Shown: in pieces, positions 23,102-32,734 of the stretch
Layout of the letters: every line of letters starts with the position of its first letter
Position numbering within the stretch: the first letter of the stretch is position 1
NCBI GenBank assembly: GCA_033398695.1
Contig: CM065814.1
Span: 104,782,501 to 104,846,500 of the forward strand
Source: Orobanche coerulescens
Taxonomy: Eukaryota > Streptophyta > Magnoliopsida > Lamiales > Orobanchaceae
Length of the DNA stretch: 64,000 bases
Direction: 5' to 3'
Position numbers and translations under genes: made by a program
The notes under the pieces: model-generated
What the model saw: the letters and a program-made list of their open reading frames with translations, nothing else
Told to the model about the DNA's origin: nothing
The model's database searches: none

Positions 23102-23660
23102 TGTAATACCCGTAATTTTGATTTCCAGTAATTTCTTTTTTTTCCGCGAAAGTCTGTTTTGACGACTCGCTCATGACCGTTTCGTCATTCTGAGAATGAT
23201 TAATTCTGCACTTTTTGTCATCCGAGTTTGTTTCGGTATCGTTTTGTTGAGTTCCGTGATTTTTGGCGACTTTTCCGCACTTGAGTTCGATTCTTACGAA
23301 TCTCATTGGAAACTGCTGTCTCGAGTTTCCCGTAAGTCTGTTTAACTTTGTTAGATGTGTTGTGAGCTTCGGTTTGGTTATGCGATCACGTATCGTGATT
23401 TTCGGACGTTTTGGGCCATTTTCGTAATTTCCAAAAGTTTGGGGTAATTACCTTCCATTGTCGAATTTCGAGCCTTCGGTTGGTTGGAATCGTGTATTCT
23501 CTTAATGCTCGAATTCATCTTTGCGAGTACTTCATAACCTTATCTTCGATTCGTATTTAGGTTCGGGTTTCGGGGTCGTTCGGGCCGTCGGAGTTGGCCC
23601 CGACCGAGTCATGGCCGGCAGCGATGCAGCCGGCCGAGTTACGGCCGGTAGTGCTCGGAA

Positions 23661-23774
23661 GTTACGTACGTAAGGCCGGTTACGTACATAAGGCCCTGGC
23701 TGGTAACGTACGTAACGTTTCCGGCATTTCTAGGCAGCGAGTTCGGCCATGGCCGATTACGTACGTAAGGCGGC
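23661..23774 (+). promoter_or_regulatory. ACGTACGT palindrome array and TATA of LARD1 5' LTR
   Basis: Four TTACGTACGTAA-type copies alternate with GGCCGG patches. GATATAAGG at 23787-23795 follows within 15 bases. The 3' LTR has six or so copies at 33299-33432 and TATATAAGG at 33447-33455. Confidence 0.7.
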
Positions 23775-24354
23775 CGGCAGGCTGCCGATATAAGGCCAGC
23801 AGACGTTTTCTTCAGCCATTTTCTCACTCGTTTTCTTCCCTTCCGCGGCTGGAGCTTGGTCAATCATGGAGGCATGTTGTTATACAATGAATCCATGAAG
23901 TTTTGAGGTTCATATCATCAATCATCTGTCCTATAACATCCTTTGATCGAGCGAATCAGGTCAGATTTTTTAGAAATCTAATTTTGGGGATTTTGGGTAT
24001 TTTGTTCGATTTCGTCCGTTTAATTCCGATTTAACTTAGGATTGTGATGGATTGATGATTATTTAGATGTATTATATCATTTCCCTTGTTATTCCATGGT
24101 TGGATCGTATCGATTCGTTGTTTTGCTCGAGTTCTTGATTGACGCCTTGAAGGTGTCCGGTAAAATGTCATAGAGGGGTTTTCGGGCGTTCTACGATTAT
24201 TCTTCCTCGTATGATCGATGATTTATTGATTATATGTTGTTAGGGTCGAGTTTCTTGCGAAGAAACCGAGTCGGAACCCTTCCGTTCGTTGTCTTCTTCG
24301 GGGTCCGAGCTTCCAGGTCGAATCGTGTTCTTCGGAGTATTCGGTAGCAGTTAT

Positions 24355-24510
24355 CACTACTAGAAAGAGGACTATCCTTGACGCGCATTTTATGACGCTC
24401 GCTACAAGATGACCCTCAAAAATGAGCGTCATAAAATAAGAGTCATTTTTCTATTGGGGATGACTCGTTTTCAGAAGCGTCATAACATATGAGTCATAAT
24501 CAGTTAAAAT
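24355..24510 (+). repeat. left terminal and subterminal repeats of the CACTA element
   Basis: The terminal inverted repeat of roughly 30 bases is imperfect against the right end (28090-28134). It is followed by four or more TGACGCG / GCGTCATAA words in both directions. Confidence 0.85.
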
Positions 24511-24647
24511 TCTGTCTATTTCATTATTTGGGCGGGGAAGTGAAAAATACAAGCGTCTATATTCAATTATTCATCTTCACTTTCAATCGAACCAGAACAC
24601 ACACACATAAAACACTCACCTTGCCCTAATCTATTCATCTTCACCGA

Positions 24648-24748
24648 TTGCAACCATCCACCGCCGCCACTCCGTCACCGTCACCGTCGCCACTCCGTCA
24701 CCGTCACCGTCGCCACTCCGTCACTGTCACCGTCGCCACCCACCAGGT
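24648..24748 (+). repeat. CGTCACCGTCGCCACTC tandem repeat
   Basis: Four partly degenerate copies of an about 27-base unit (CCGTCACCGTCACCGTCGCCACT). It lies in a position that could be a leader of the captured transcript. The proline/serine/histidine-rich ORF across it is probably a by-product. Confidence 0.6.
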
Positions 24749-25039
24749 AAAACTTACATACATTGTGGATTGTCGGGTATCGTCTGAGGTTTGGGTTGTC
24801 GGGTCTGGTTATGCGGTTTGGTGTGAGAAAATCGAGTATTCCGGTGATTGTGGATTTTTTGTTGAAGGATTAGAGAAAGAAGAAAAATAAGATACCAAGA
24901 ATTTGGAAGTACTTACCTTTATGTACCATAAAACATGCTCATCACATTCTGCAAAACCCTTTGGCGATTTATAGGTACAAATACAAGGTTTTCCAGATCA
25001 TACTCTCTTACATACATACGTAAGCAACAATATACACAC

Positions 25040-26016
25040 ATGAAGCGAGGCTATCAAGAATCTCCATCCTCTAGTTCTCATGGACCCCCTCAATCCAAAT
25101 TCAAGTACAATCCTGAAGGTAGTTTTGATCTTTCTTCATTCAATTACGGAAATTCAAAGCACCTCGCTCGATTTTCTGTTCGTTTTAAAAGGAATTAATT
25201 TGGCTGTGTAGATTATTAGGCAGTACCTTCAATTAAGGTTTTGAATCTTGGTAGGGTTTTTTATTGGAGTTCAGACAGAAGCTAAATTGAGTTGTAAGAT
25301 GTTTGGCATATTTGTTTCTCTTTTGTTTCTGGATTTTGTTCTCGAGTTTGGGAGACAAGTGTTAGAATCATTAGCTGCAATTTTTTTTCTGGCTGGGGGG
25401 GGGGATAAAAATTTGCTTTTTTTTCCCAGAAGAATTAAGTGCTTCTCATTGTGGTTAGGTGACGCCCACGTTTTGGAGGATGAGAGTACGAAGATATATG
25501 AAAAGAAAGTAGCTGATCAGTACAGTGCAAGAACAAATCAGACTCTCGAAGAACGAGAAGCAAGCCCTATTATTCACCTGAAGAAACTTCATAACTGGGT
25601 ACTTACTGAAATGTGTTTGAGCAGTTGGAACAATGTTGCTACGTCTAACAAATCATCCGAGATTAAATCCATAACCACATTACTATTTTTGTCGGTTGGC
25701 ATAGTAACTGTTCATGAAGTCCTACGTAAGACGGTAGCATTTGTAATTGTTTCTTACCGTTTATCCCATTTAGCAGATAAAAAGTGTCTTGATTCAGTTA
25801 TACGCAAAGAGGGGAGATGCAGTTCTTGATCTGGCTTGTGGAAAGGTAGTTTACGAGCTGGATATTTTGAGATTGGTAGTCTTTTATATGTGCTTGTGTT
25901 GTCAACTTGGACTTTTAGTTTTATCCCTTTTTTTCTGGTATCAGGGTGGTGACCTCATTAAATGGGATAAAGCGAGGATCGGTTACTATGTCGGTATTGA
26001 TATAGCTGATGGATCG
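25040..26016 (+). pseudogene. captured 5' part of an mRNA cap (guanine-N7) methyltransferase gene, four exons
   Basis: Four exons can be read with plant splice sites: 25040-25118, 25459-25598, 25777-25845 and 25945-26016. The joined length is 360 bases, an open frame of 120 codons with no stop. Exon 1 gives MKRGYQESPSSSS and KFKYNPEG. Exon 2 gives DESTKIYEKKVADQYSARTN and EEREASPIIHLKKLHNW. Exon 3 ends VLDLACGK. Exon 4 continues GGDLIKWDKARIGYYVGIDI, completing the S-adenosylmethionine-binding motif I. This is the N-terminal third of the plant nuclear enzyme that adds the N7 methyl group to the mRNA cap. The rest of the catalytic domain is absent. Unspliced introns show capture at the DNA level. 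Confidence 0.85.
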
Positions 26017-26175
26017 GTAAAGTCTCAATTCATTCAAGTTTTTAACTGCCTTACATTGGTCAGTTATCATCAAATTGGCAATATTGAATTCGATCTGTTT
26101 TTGTTAATGCTGGAGGTGTATAGTCTACTTGATCTTTTCCGCATCCCCCTCCTTCTCGAACAAGTTTAGTGGACT

Positions 26176-26234
26176 TCAAACGCAACGAATATTAATGTGG
26201 CTGATTTTGAAAGCGCATTCCATGCTCTGGTTTG
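26176..26234 (+). other. possible extra captured exon of unknown origin
   Basis: After an acceptor-like TTTAG at about 26169, the reading in phase with the preceding exon gives TSNATNINVADFESAFHALV before a GTAAGA donor-like site. I do not recognise the protein. A 22-base direct repeat (26230-26251 and 26280-26301) duplicates the donor-like region. The exon call is weak. Confidence 0.3.
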
Positions 26235-26365
26235 GTAAGACTTTTTTATATAAATCAGTTTAATCATTAGAACAAAATAGTTTGGTAAGACTTTTTTATA
26301 TTTTTGCAGAACAAGATAGTGGCCAAAAAGAAGGAGAAAAAGGTCACGATGACAAGTAGAAAAGA

Positions 26366-26560
26366 ATGAACTTAACAAAGAAGAGAAGAAGAAGGAGGAA
26401 AAAGAATAGAACCAGAACCAGAACAAAGAAGAGAAGAAGAAGAAGAAGAAGAAGAAGAAGAACAAAGAAAAGAAGAAGAAAAAGAAGGAAAAAGAAAAGA
26501 AGAAGAAAGAAAATAAGAAGAAGAAAAGAAGAAGCGACAAAGAGAACCCGACAACGAAGA
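26366..26560 (+). repeat. purine-only AAG/AGA repeat tract
   Basis: Nearly uninterrupted purines on the plus strand, mostly AGAAGA units with some AACAAA. It encodes lysine/arginine strings in one direction and phenylalanine/serine/leucine strings in the other. Neither reading is credible as a gene. Confidence 0.85.
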
Positions 26561-26722
26561 AGAAGCGAAGATGCCAAAAACAGGTACGATGCCAAAAACT
26601 GTTGGAGTTTTTTTAAGATCATATGTTACTTAACATAATTCGACAGTTTATGCTATATATATATATAATAAGTTAGAACTCTCAGGGCCTGTAATAATAA
26701 CAATAAAGCCCACCCAATTGGT

Positions 26723-26757
26723 CATTTGATCTGGGCCGAAGGCCAACAGATCAAATG
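26723..26757. repeat. inverted repeat (hairpin) in the CACTA element
   Basis: CATTTGATCTG (26723-26733) and CAGATCAAATG (26747-26757) are perfect reverse complements, with a GGCC...GGCC pair inside the loop. It may be the footprint of a small element or a structural motif. Confidence 0.6.
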
Positions 26758-27062
26758 GATCCAAAGTCGTATTTTAGATTGATGATTAGTTTGAATTGAT
26801 GAAGCATTGCATCACTTGGTTTGGATGGTTACAACCATTGATGTCAACGGTTATGTAAGTGTATATGGGTGCATGTAAACGTAAGGCAGTTAGTAAGTGT
26901 TAGGCGTGCTTAACATGAAGACAAGTACCTGCTATTATCTTGATTCCCTATCGATTAGCGACGTCGATGTCGATTCAAGCAAATAGTGGATGTGTAAGTA
27001 ATACAAATTATAGAATCTTTATGATGTATGATGTAATACTTAACTGGGTTAATTCTTTGTAG

Positions 27063-27728
27063 GGCACTTGCATTGTATGATGTAGAAGCTGGAATCAATA
27101 AGAGGACTAAACTTAACTGGGTTAATTCTAAGGTTAGTTATTTCTTGACTATTATCTTGTGTTGCTGCTGTTTGTTAAGTAACACTATTATCTTGTGTGT
27201 AGTTAGTTGCTGTTTGTTAAGTAACACTGCTATAGTTGCAAATGTCCTTGAAATGACTTAGTAGATGAATTAGTAGACTGAATTAGTCTTAGATGTATAC
27301 AACGAGTTCCAAGAGTAGACTGATTCTTGTCAAAAGATGTTTTAAGTAGTTTTTGATTGATAGATGAATTAGTATACTGAATTAGTAGTAGACTGTTCTG
27401 GAAATGTTCTTGAAATGACTTCTTGTATAGACTGTTTCATATACAATTTGTGTTTCTTGTGTAGTGTCCACGTCAGCCCGGATGCACCGAATGTGGGTAC
27501 TTCACGTTGAAGTTTATGAAGGAAGTAGTTAAACATGGAGTTCGGGTTCTCGAAAATGACAATGTAAGTACTTAACTGTTTTAAGTAGTTTAAGTAGTAA
27601 TTAATTGTTTCTAAAATGTTGTTTTATTTGACGAGATTGGTGGTGATAGCAACGAGTACACGGCGGCGGATTTCGACGATATTCGAGAAGAATGGGCAAT
27701 TTATGTGTTGAATTTCATTTGGAGATAA
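27063..27728 (+). pseudogene. Ulp1-like (C48) cysteine protease remnant of CACTA origin
   Basis: Three exon-like blocks with proper splice sites. 27063-27132 reads ALYDVEAGINKRTKLNWVNS. 27465-27563 reads CPRQPGCTECGYFTLKFMKE and more. 27636-27728 reads EYTAADFDDIREEWAIYVLN and ends in TAA. The middle block holds the glutamine and the catalytic cysteine of the Ulp1 active site (QPGCTECGY). The histidine and aspartate part upstream is missing. Ulp1-like genes riding on plant transposons are known, so this is probably the 3' end of a transposon-borne gene and not a host SUMO protease. Confidence 0.7.
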
Positions 27729-27888
27729 ACAATAATCGTAAACTTACGTGTCGAATTTGATTGTATGTTGAATTGTTATGTAATGAATAATGTACTTAAT
27801 TTTGTACAATTATCAGGTTTATTGTATATAATCATGTTTATTGTATATAATCAGGTTTTAAAAAACAGAAAAAATAAAAAAAATAATT

Positions 27889-28134
27889 TTTTAAGGTAAT
27901 GACACGCAAAAACATATGGCAGAAAAGTGGGTCATAAAAGTTATGACGCGCTACTACGAAGGTCAAAAAGGAGCGTCATAAAATGCGGGTCATAAATGCG
28001 CGTCATAGATCGATGATGCACATATGCGAGTCATTAAAATTTATGACGGGTCCATCCTTGACGCGCATTTGCGCGTCATAACTCCTCTTCTTGACGCGCA
28101 TTGCACGTCAAGAATAGCCCTTTTTGTAGTAGTG
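27889..28134 (+). repeat. right subterminal and terminal repeats of the CACTA element
   Basis: About ten TATGACGC, GCGTCATAA and TTGACGCGCAT words in both directions, ending in GTAGTAGTG. They mirror the left end. Confidence 0.85.
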
Positions 28135-28488
28135 TATCAAGGCAAGTATTGTACTATACGAATTGTGTCTTGTGAATAGGGACGTCGTATTATGGTTGTG
28201 ATGCATTGGTTTACTTTCGTGTATATGCTTCGTATGAATTGATTATTACGAACAATTGATGGTAACGATGATACCTTCACTTAGTTAACATTTTGGAATC
28301 ATGTTGGATGTGCAAATCATCTAAGTTTGTGCCGGGCGTGGTCGGTCATTGTTGAGTTGTTGTGATGATTATGATGTGTGTGTTGTCTTGGTTTACATAC
28401 TTGATTTTACATTTCGGTGTAATGTGGAATGGCTTGACATTTGATGATTATGAGTTGTGTCGTGTCGATATGTGTGTGTGTGTGTGTT

Positions 28489-28800
28489 CCAGGTAGGGTC
28501 TGACGAGGCCTCTGGAGTTTGGTACATGATGTGTACGAACAAGGTGTGTGATCCAGGTAGGGTATGACGAGGCCTCTGGAGTTCGGTACATGATGTGTAT
28601 GGACAAGGTGTGTGATCCAGGTAGGGTCTGACGAGGCCTCTGGAATTCGGTACATGATGTGTACGAACGATGTTTGTGGCCGGGTAGGGTCCATCGAGGC
28701 CTCTGGAGTTCGGTACATGATGTGTACGAACAGTGTGTGCGGTCCGGGTAAGGTCCGTCGAGGCCTCCGGAGTTCGGTACATGATGTGTACGAACAATGA
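28489..28800 (+). repeat. 64-bp minisatellite in LARD1 5' LTR
   Basis: Five copies of a 64-base unit containing CAGGTAGGGT, GACGAGGCCTC, GGTACATGATGTGTAC and GAACAAGG. The matching array of the 3' LTR is at 34370-34676. ORFs on both strands repeat the unit and are artefacts. Confidence 0.9.
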
Positions 28801-29542
28801 TCGTGTTATGGTGCTTGTTTGGGTAACCTTTTAAATATGGGTCTCGGACTCATAATGATATCTTATCTAGTGTGTTTTGAATCGAGAATCGGGCCAAGGC
28901 CCTAATGTTTTCGTAAAGGTTTTGTAAATTGGGACTCGAGGTCCAAAAGAATTTATGCTTTAAAAATCCCCGAGATGATGTATTCCTTTTCAAATATCTC
29001 TTGCTTGAGTTCGAAATTCGAAAACTTCTCGGGAACATTTTGATAATAGATTTCCGTATTAAAATTGTAGTTGCTATTTACCAGTTGCATTTCGTATCGT
29101 ATTATACTTGCACTAGTAAAACAGTGGAGTTTTACTAACCCCCGAGTAATCAGGGGGTGGATGTCTGTTTTGCGTCCAGGTACATGCAGGTTCAGGGGAG
29201 AAGTCACAGGATTGGCACAAGTGGATGACGAGCTGCGATACTAATCAAGAGTCGAGAGTTGGTAGAGTTTGGTTGTATTGTTAGAGTTGATTCAGTCTTC
29301 CACTATATTGTGTTTCGACCCCTGTGTGGGTAATATTGTTAGTCAGTTCTGTTGATAGAGTTGTGTGACCTCATCGGTCTGTATGTTTATGTGTAAGTGA
29401 CCTTAACGGTCTGTATTATTATATTGTTTGACCCTGGCCGGGCAAGCATTTGGTCGTTTATGGATGTTTAGCCTGGTAGATCCTTGTGGAAAGGGTCTAC
29501 GGCGTGTAATATTCCCATACGGTTTTGGGGGTGTTACATTTA

Positions 29543-29554
29543 TGGTATCGGAGC
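29543..29554 (+). other. primer-binding site of LARD1
   Basis: TGGTATCGGAGC, four bases after the LTR end. It is the same type as in gypsies C and D (initiator methionine tRNA). Confidence 0.8.
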
Positions 29555-32500
29555 TTAGGTTGCGGAAACCTAGGCTGTCGGGTCGAGTCGAGTCGTGATT
29601 TGTCCAGTAATGTGTTGTCTTGTCGTTCGAGTCGTCAGGTGACAAGTTGAGTTGTGCGTAGTCACAACGCGTTGGATATGTTGTCGGATGAGGTTAGTAT
29701 CGTGGACGACCGTCATCTCCGTGCGGCCTGTGGACGTAAGTCTCCTCTTTTATGCATAATATATGTGTTCATGATTTCATTTATGTGTGATGTTTGTGGT
29801 GCATAATTTTATTTACGCGGTGTTGTGCAATGAAGTTGTATTCGATACTTAGATACGCCGTATGTGTATAGAACTTGATGTATTGATGTTTGGCCCTTGA
29901 ACCACCATATGGGTTGGTATGGTGTGAAAGTTGTGAACCTTGGTGGGTTTTACGGTAGAGTTTGGGAGAAACTCCGATGAATGATTTTGCTGTGTGTTTA
30001 AACTTGATACCACGAGATGCATTTGATTGAATTGGCGACCCTGGTTGCCATATGAGTATGTGGTTTTAAATTCGACTGTTTTTGGGAATGTTGTAATTTT
30101 TGTCCGCTATGGGTAAGTTTGAGAATGTTTTCTGAAGGACTTTACAGTTTGAGAATTTTTATAAAAATTGATTTTTGGAAAATATTTTGGTGGTGCGGTC
30201 AAACCACGGTTTATATGGATTTTTAAAATTTGTTAAACTTTGACAAATGGGTCGTGTATTTTCAAATGACACAATCAGACGGTATTTGAAAAATGTGTTT
30301 TGAAGTACTTCGGACATTGTAAAATATTACCGTCGTTTTGGTTATGAACTAAAGGATTTTGGAAAATTTTTATTTTGCAGAACGATTTTTGGTTTTCGGG
30401 ATTTTGAACTTCATATGTCCACGTGTTGGGGCAAGTGGTTGTGATAAGTTTGTGGTGTTGTTGTGCTCGCCGGAGAATGTTTCAGTGTTTTCTAAAGGTT
30501 GAGATACATGGTTTTGATTGGACGATCGGGTTATTAAAAGTGTTTTCAAAAATTTCATTTCACCAAATTTTTCAAACTTGAGAATTTTAAAATTTTATCA
30601 TTTGAATAATACCCCGGAAATATTTTATTTTTGTTGCTAGTGTTTGATCCATACGATACGTGTGTGGTTTTGACTGTGTTTGATTTGGTAAAATCCAAAC
30701 ATCTCTGTTGATGTGATTGTGTGAATTATTTTTGAATGAAGTTCTTAAATTACAGTGTTAGTCCGTGCACTTGTGTGATGACTTGGAGTTGATGTTTTAT
30801 CGTGCTGCTATTTATCGTCCTATGTTGACGTTGGGATGTTAGGTTGGTTGTGTTATTCTGAAAGTTTTTCACTAAGAGAAAGTGTCCTCATTTTTATCAA
30901 ATGCGAAATGGTTCTCCAAAGTCTCGATAACGATGTTTCACGTTTGTACTTTTTTTGAAAGGTGATACTCAAGATCAACCGGTGTTTTTTTAAATTATTT
31001 TCAAAAGGAGGTTTTCGTTTTTAAAACCTATCCATTCCCATTTGAGGGCTGGGTATGTATGTATGATGTTCGCGTTGTCATTATGATGTTTGCTCCCGAG
31101 TATGATCGAATTGGTGGCATGAACGTCGAGGCGTTGCAACACATTTGTTGTACTAGCCCTCTGTGAGAGGTGTGAACTGGTATTTACTATTTGTCACCTC
31201 GTGGTGATTTGCGTGTTGTCGCACGAGTGTGAGCTGTTGAAGCTTGGATTTTTGTGCGTTTATGCACATGGGTGATTGTTCATGAGGTTTGTGATTGTGT
31301 ACTGGCTATCGTTCGGGCTGTTGTAATCGTCGAACAATGTCGTGGTTGTTGTGATTTTAGTATGTGTTGATATGTTATGCCAAGTTGGCATCTCCGGTTT
31401 GTTGTTTTGCGACGTTATATTCCATTGTACCTAGCAGTTGTATTTTCGGTATGCCGAGCCGAGGTATTTCAACCGTGGTGTGCCGGGGGCATGCACGTAC
31501 CAATTATCTTTCTCACACGGATCCGGTTTTGCGAGTTGGGTTTCGAGTCTTTCGGCCGCGAACTTCAAAGACAGATATCGGGATCGGCTCTGAGAGGCCC
31601 ATGGGAGATTTTTCTGTCGGTTGCTTTTTGTGTTGTTACCTTGTTTCCGTTGTTGTGAGTTGCGGGGACGACATTTCTTTTATAAGAGGTCGAATGTAAT
31701 ACCCGTATTGTTTTTGGACTTCTGCATTTCCTCTTTCTCAGGTCTATCGACTCACTCGTGTTCGTTGATACTTTCTGGACTTGTTCTGTATTTCGGTTTC
31801 GTCGTTCGAACGAGCTGTGATCTTGTTTTGGGTCGATCTAGTTATCGTTGTGACTTTTCCGAGTCCGGTTCAATTCTTGTGAACCTTGTTCGGAAGTAAC
31901 ATCTTTTGGTTCTATTAGTTCTTTTATTCGAAGTGGATCGGATTTTGAACTTCTGTATTTTCGACTCTGTCGACTCGTTTATGTTCGTTGACATTTTCTG
32001 AGCTTGTCCTGCCTCTTGCTTTTGTTGATCGAACGAGTGCGGTATTGTTTCGGAATAACTCGTTTGTCGTTGTGACTTTTCAATTGCTATTTCCTTTCAT
32101 GTGGATCTTATGTGAATGCACATATTGTTGTTTTCACCGGATCATATATTGTCTCGAGTCGAGATGTGAACCTTGGAGTTGTTGTTTGAATTTTATTGTT
32201 CTTCGCGATTCGAACATGATGGTTCGATTTTTGTTGTCTCGATCGTTGTGGTTTGATCGTTTGATTGTTCGGTTTTTGTTGACCCCGTTTCGTGATTGTT
32301 GAGCGTTCAGACTCCTTCCTAATTTCCTTATGTTCGGGAAATTAGTCTCGTTTCGATCTTCCAACCCTTGGGCGGTGGAATTCCGTATTAGTTCAGCGAT
32401 TGGCTCGCGTTTTGATTGATGTACCGTTGGGGTGGTCAATCATATTGATTTTTGTTCGTTGTGTTTTGTGATTGTTCGGATAATCGACTTGGTTGTATTA

Positions 32501-32701
32501 TCTGTTTGATGACGCTTGTCACATGTTTTTATTATGTCTCTATCGGTGGCGTTGTGTTGGTCGTCGTGGAGCGTGTTTTCACGCTGTATGTCTCTTTGCG
32601 TTTCTTGCAGCGTTTCGCCGTTGGGCGCGAGTTTTCGGTTTTTGTGTATCTCGTCGAGTCTTCCTGACAGTGGATATTGCTACTCCCTACTTCTTTTAAG
32701 T

Positions 32702-32734
32702 TTCGGGATGAAACTTCTTTTAAGGAGGGTAGAA
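32702..32734 (+). other. pre-LTR block and polypurine tract of LARD1
   Basis: TTCGGGATGAAACTTCTTTT then AAGGAGGG and the LTR start. It is nearly the same as the end of the internal region of gypsies C and D. Confidence 0.85.

Larger units (their letters stand above)
24355..28134 (+). mobile_element. CACTA (En/Spm-type) DNA transposon carrying gene fragments
   Basis: Starts CACTACTAGAAAGAGGACTA and ends TTTTTGTAGTAGTG, so both ends have the CACTA terminus. TAT is duplicated at 24352-24354 and 28135-28137. The same LTR site in the 3' LTR of LARD1 (about 34013) is uninterrupted, which proves the insertion. Subterminal TGACGCGC, TATGACGC and GCGTCATA words are dense in the first 150 and last 240 bases, as expected for transposase binding. 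I see no CACTA transposase (TNP2 or TNP1), so it is non-autonomous. It carries four exons of a cap methyltransferase gene and a Ulp1-like remnant. Confidence 0.95.
23102..29538 (+). repeat. 5' LTR of LARD1 (split by a CACTA element)
   Basis: LTR sequence at 23102-24354 and 28138-29538, about 2.65 kb without the CACTA insertion. It contains the ACGTACGT array (23661-23774), a TATATAAGG-like TATA (23787-23795), a 64-bp minisatellite (28489-28800) and a C5/G5 hairpin (29139-29158). Confidence 0.92.
29539..32734 (+). other. LARD1 internal region, non-coding
   Basis: 3.2 kb with no gag, protease, RT or integrase motif in any frame; the ORFs are short and not conserved in LARD2. It is homologous in blocks to the LARD2 internal region, for instance the 31025-31180 block. 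At 31695 it contains an embedded LTR-like start (TGTAATACCCGTATTG) after a polypurine-like TATAAGAGGTCGAA. The same junction exists in LARD2 at 42384. Confidence 0.8.

Noticed and set aside
26344..26638. Lysine/arginine-rich and phenylalanine-rich ORFs on both strands
   Set aside because: They are readings of a purine-only repeat tract. All frames stay open because the unit lacks stop codons, not because of coding.
27063..27728. A host SUMO protease gene
   Set aside because: Only the C-terminal blocks with glutamine and cysteine are present, the His/Asp part is absent, and the location inside CACTA ends points to transposon cargo.
24355..28134. A functional cap methyltransferase gene at this site
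   Set aside because: Only about the first third is present, the rest of the catalytic domain is missing, and the piece is wholly inside a transposon.
28393..28800. Repeated HHVPNSRGL-type ORF and its partner in the other LTR
   Set aside because: It is the translation of the 64-bp minisatellite. The same appears in the 3' LTR, and frames differ between copies.
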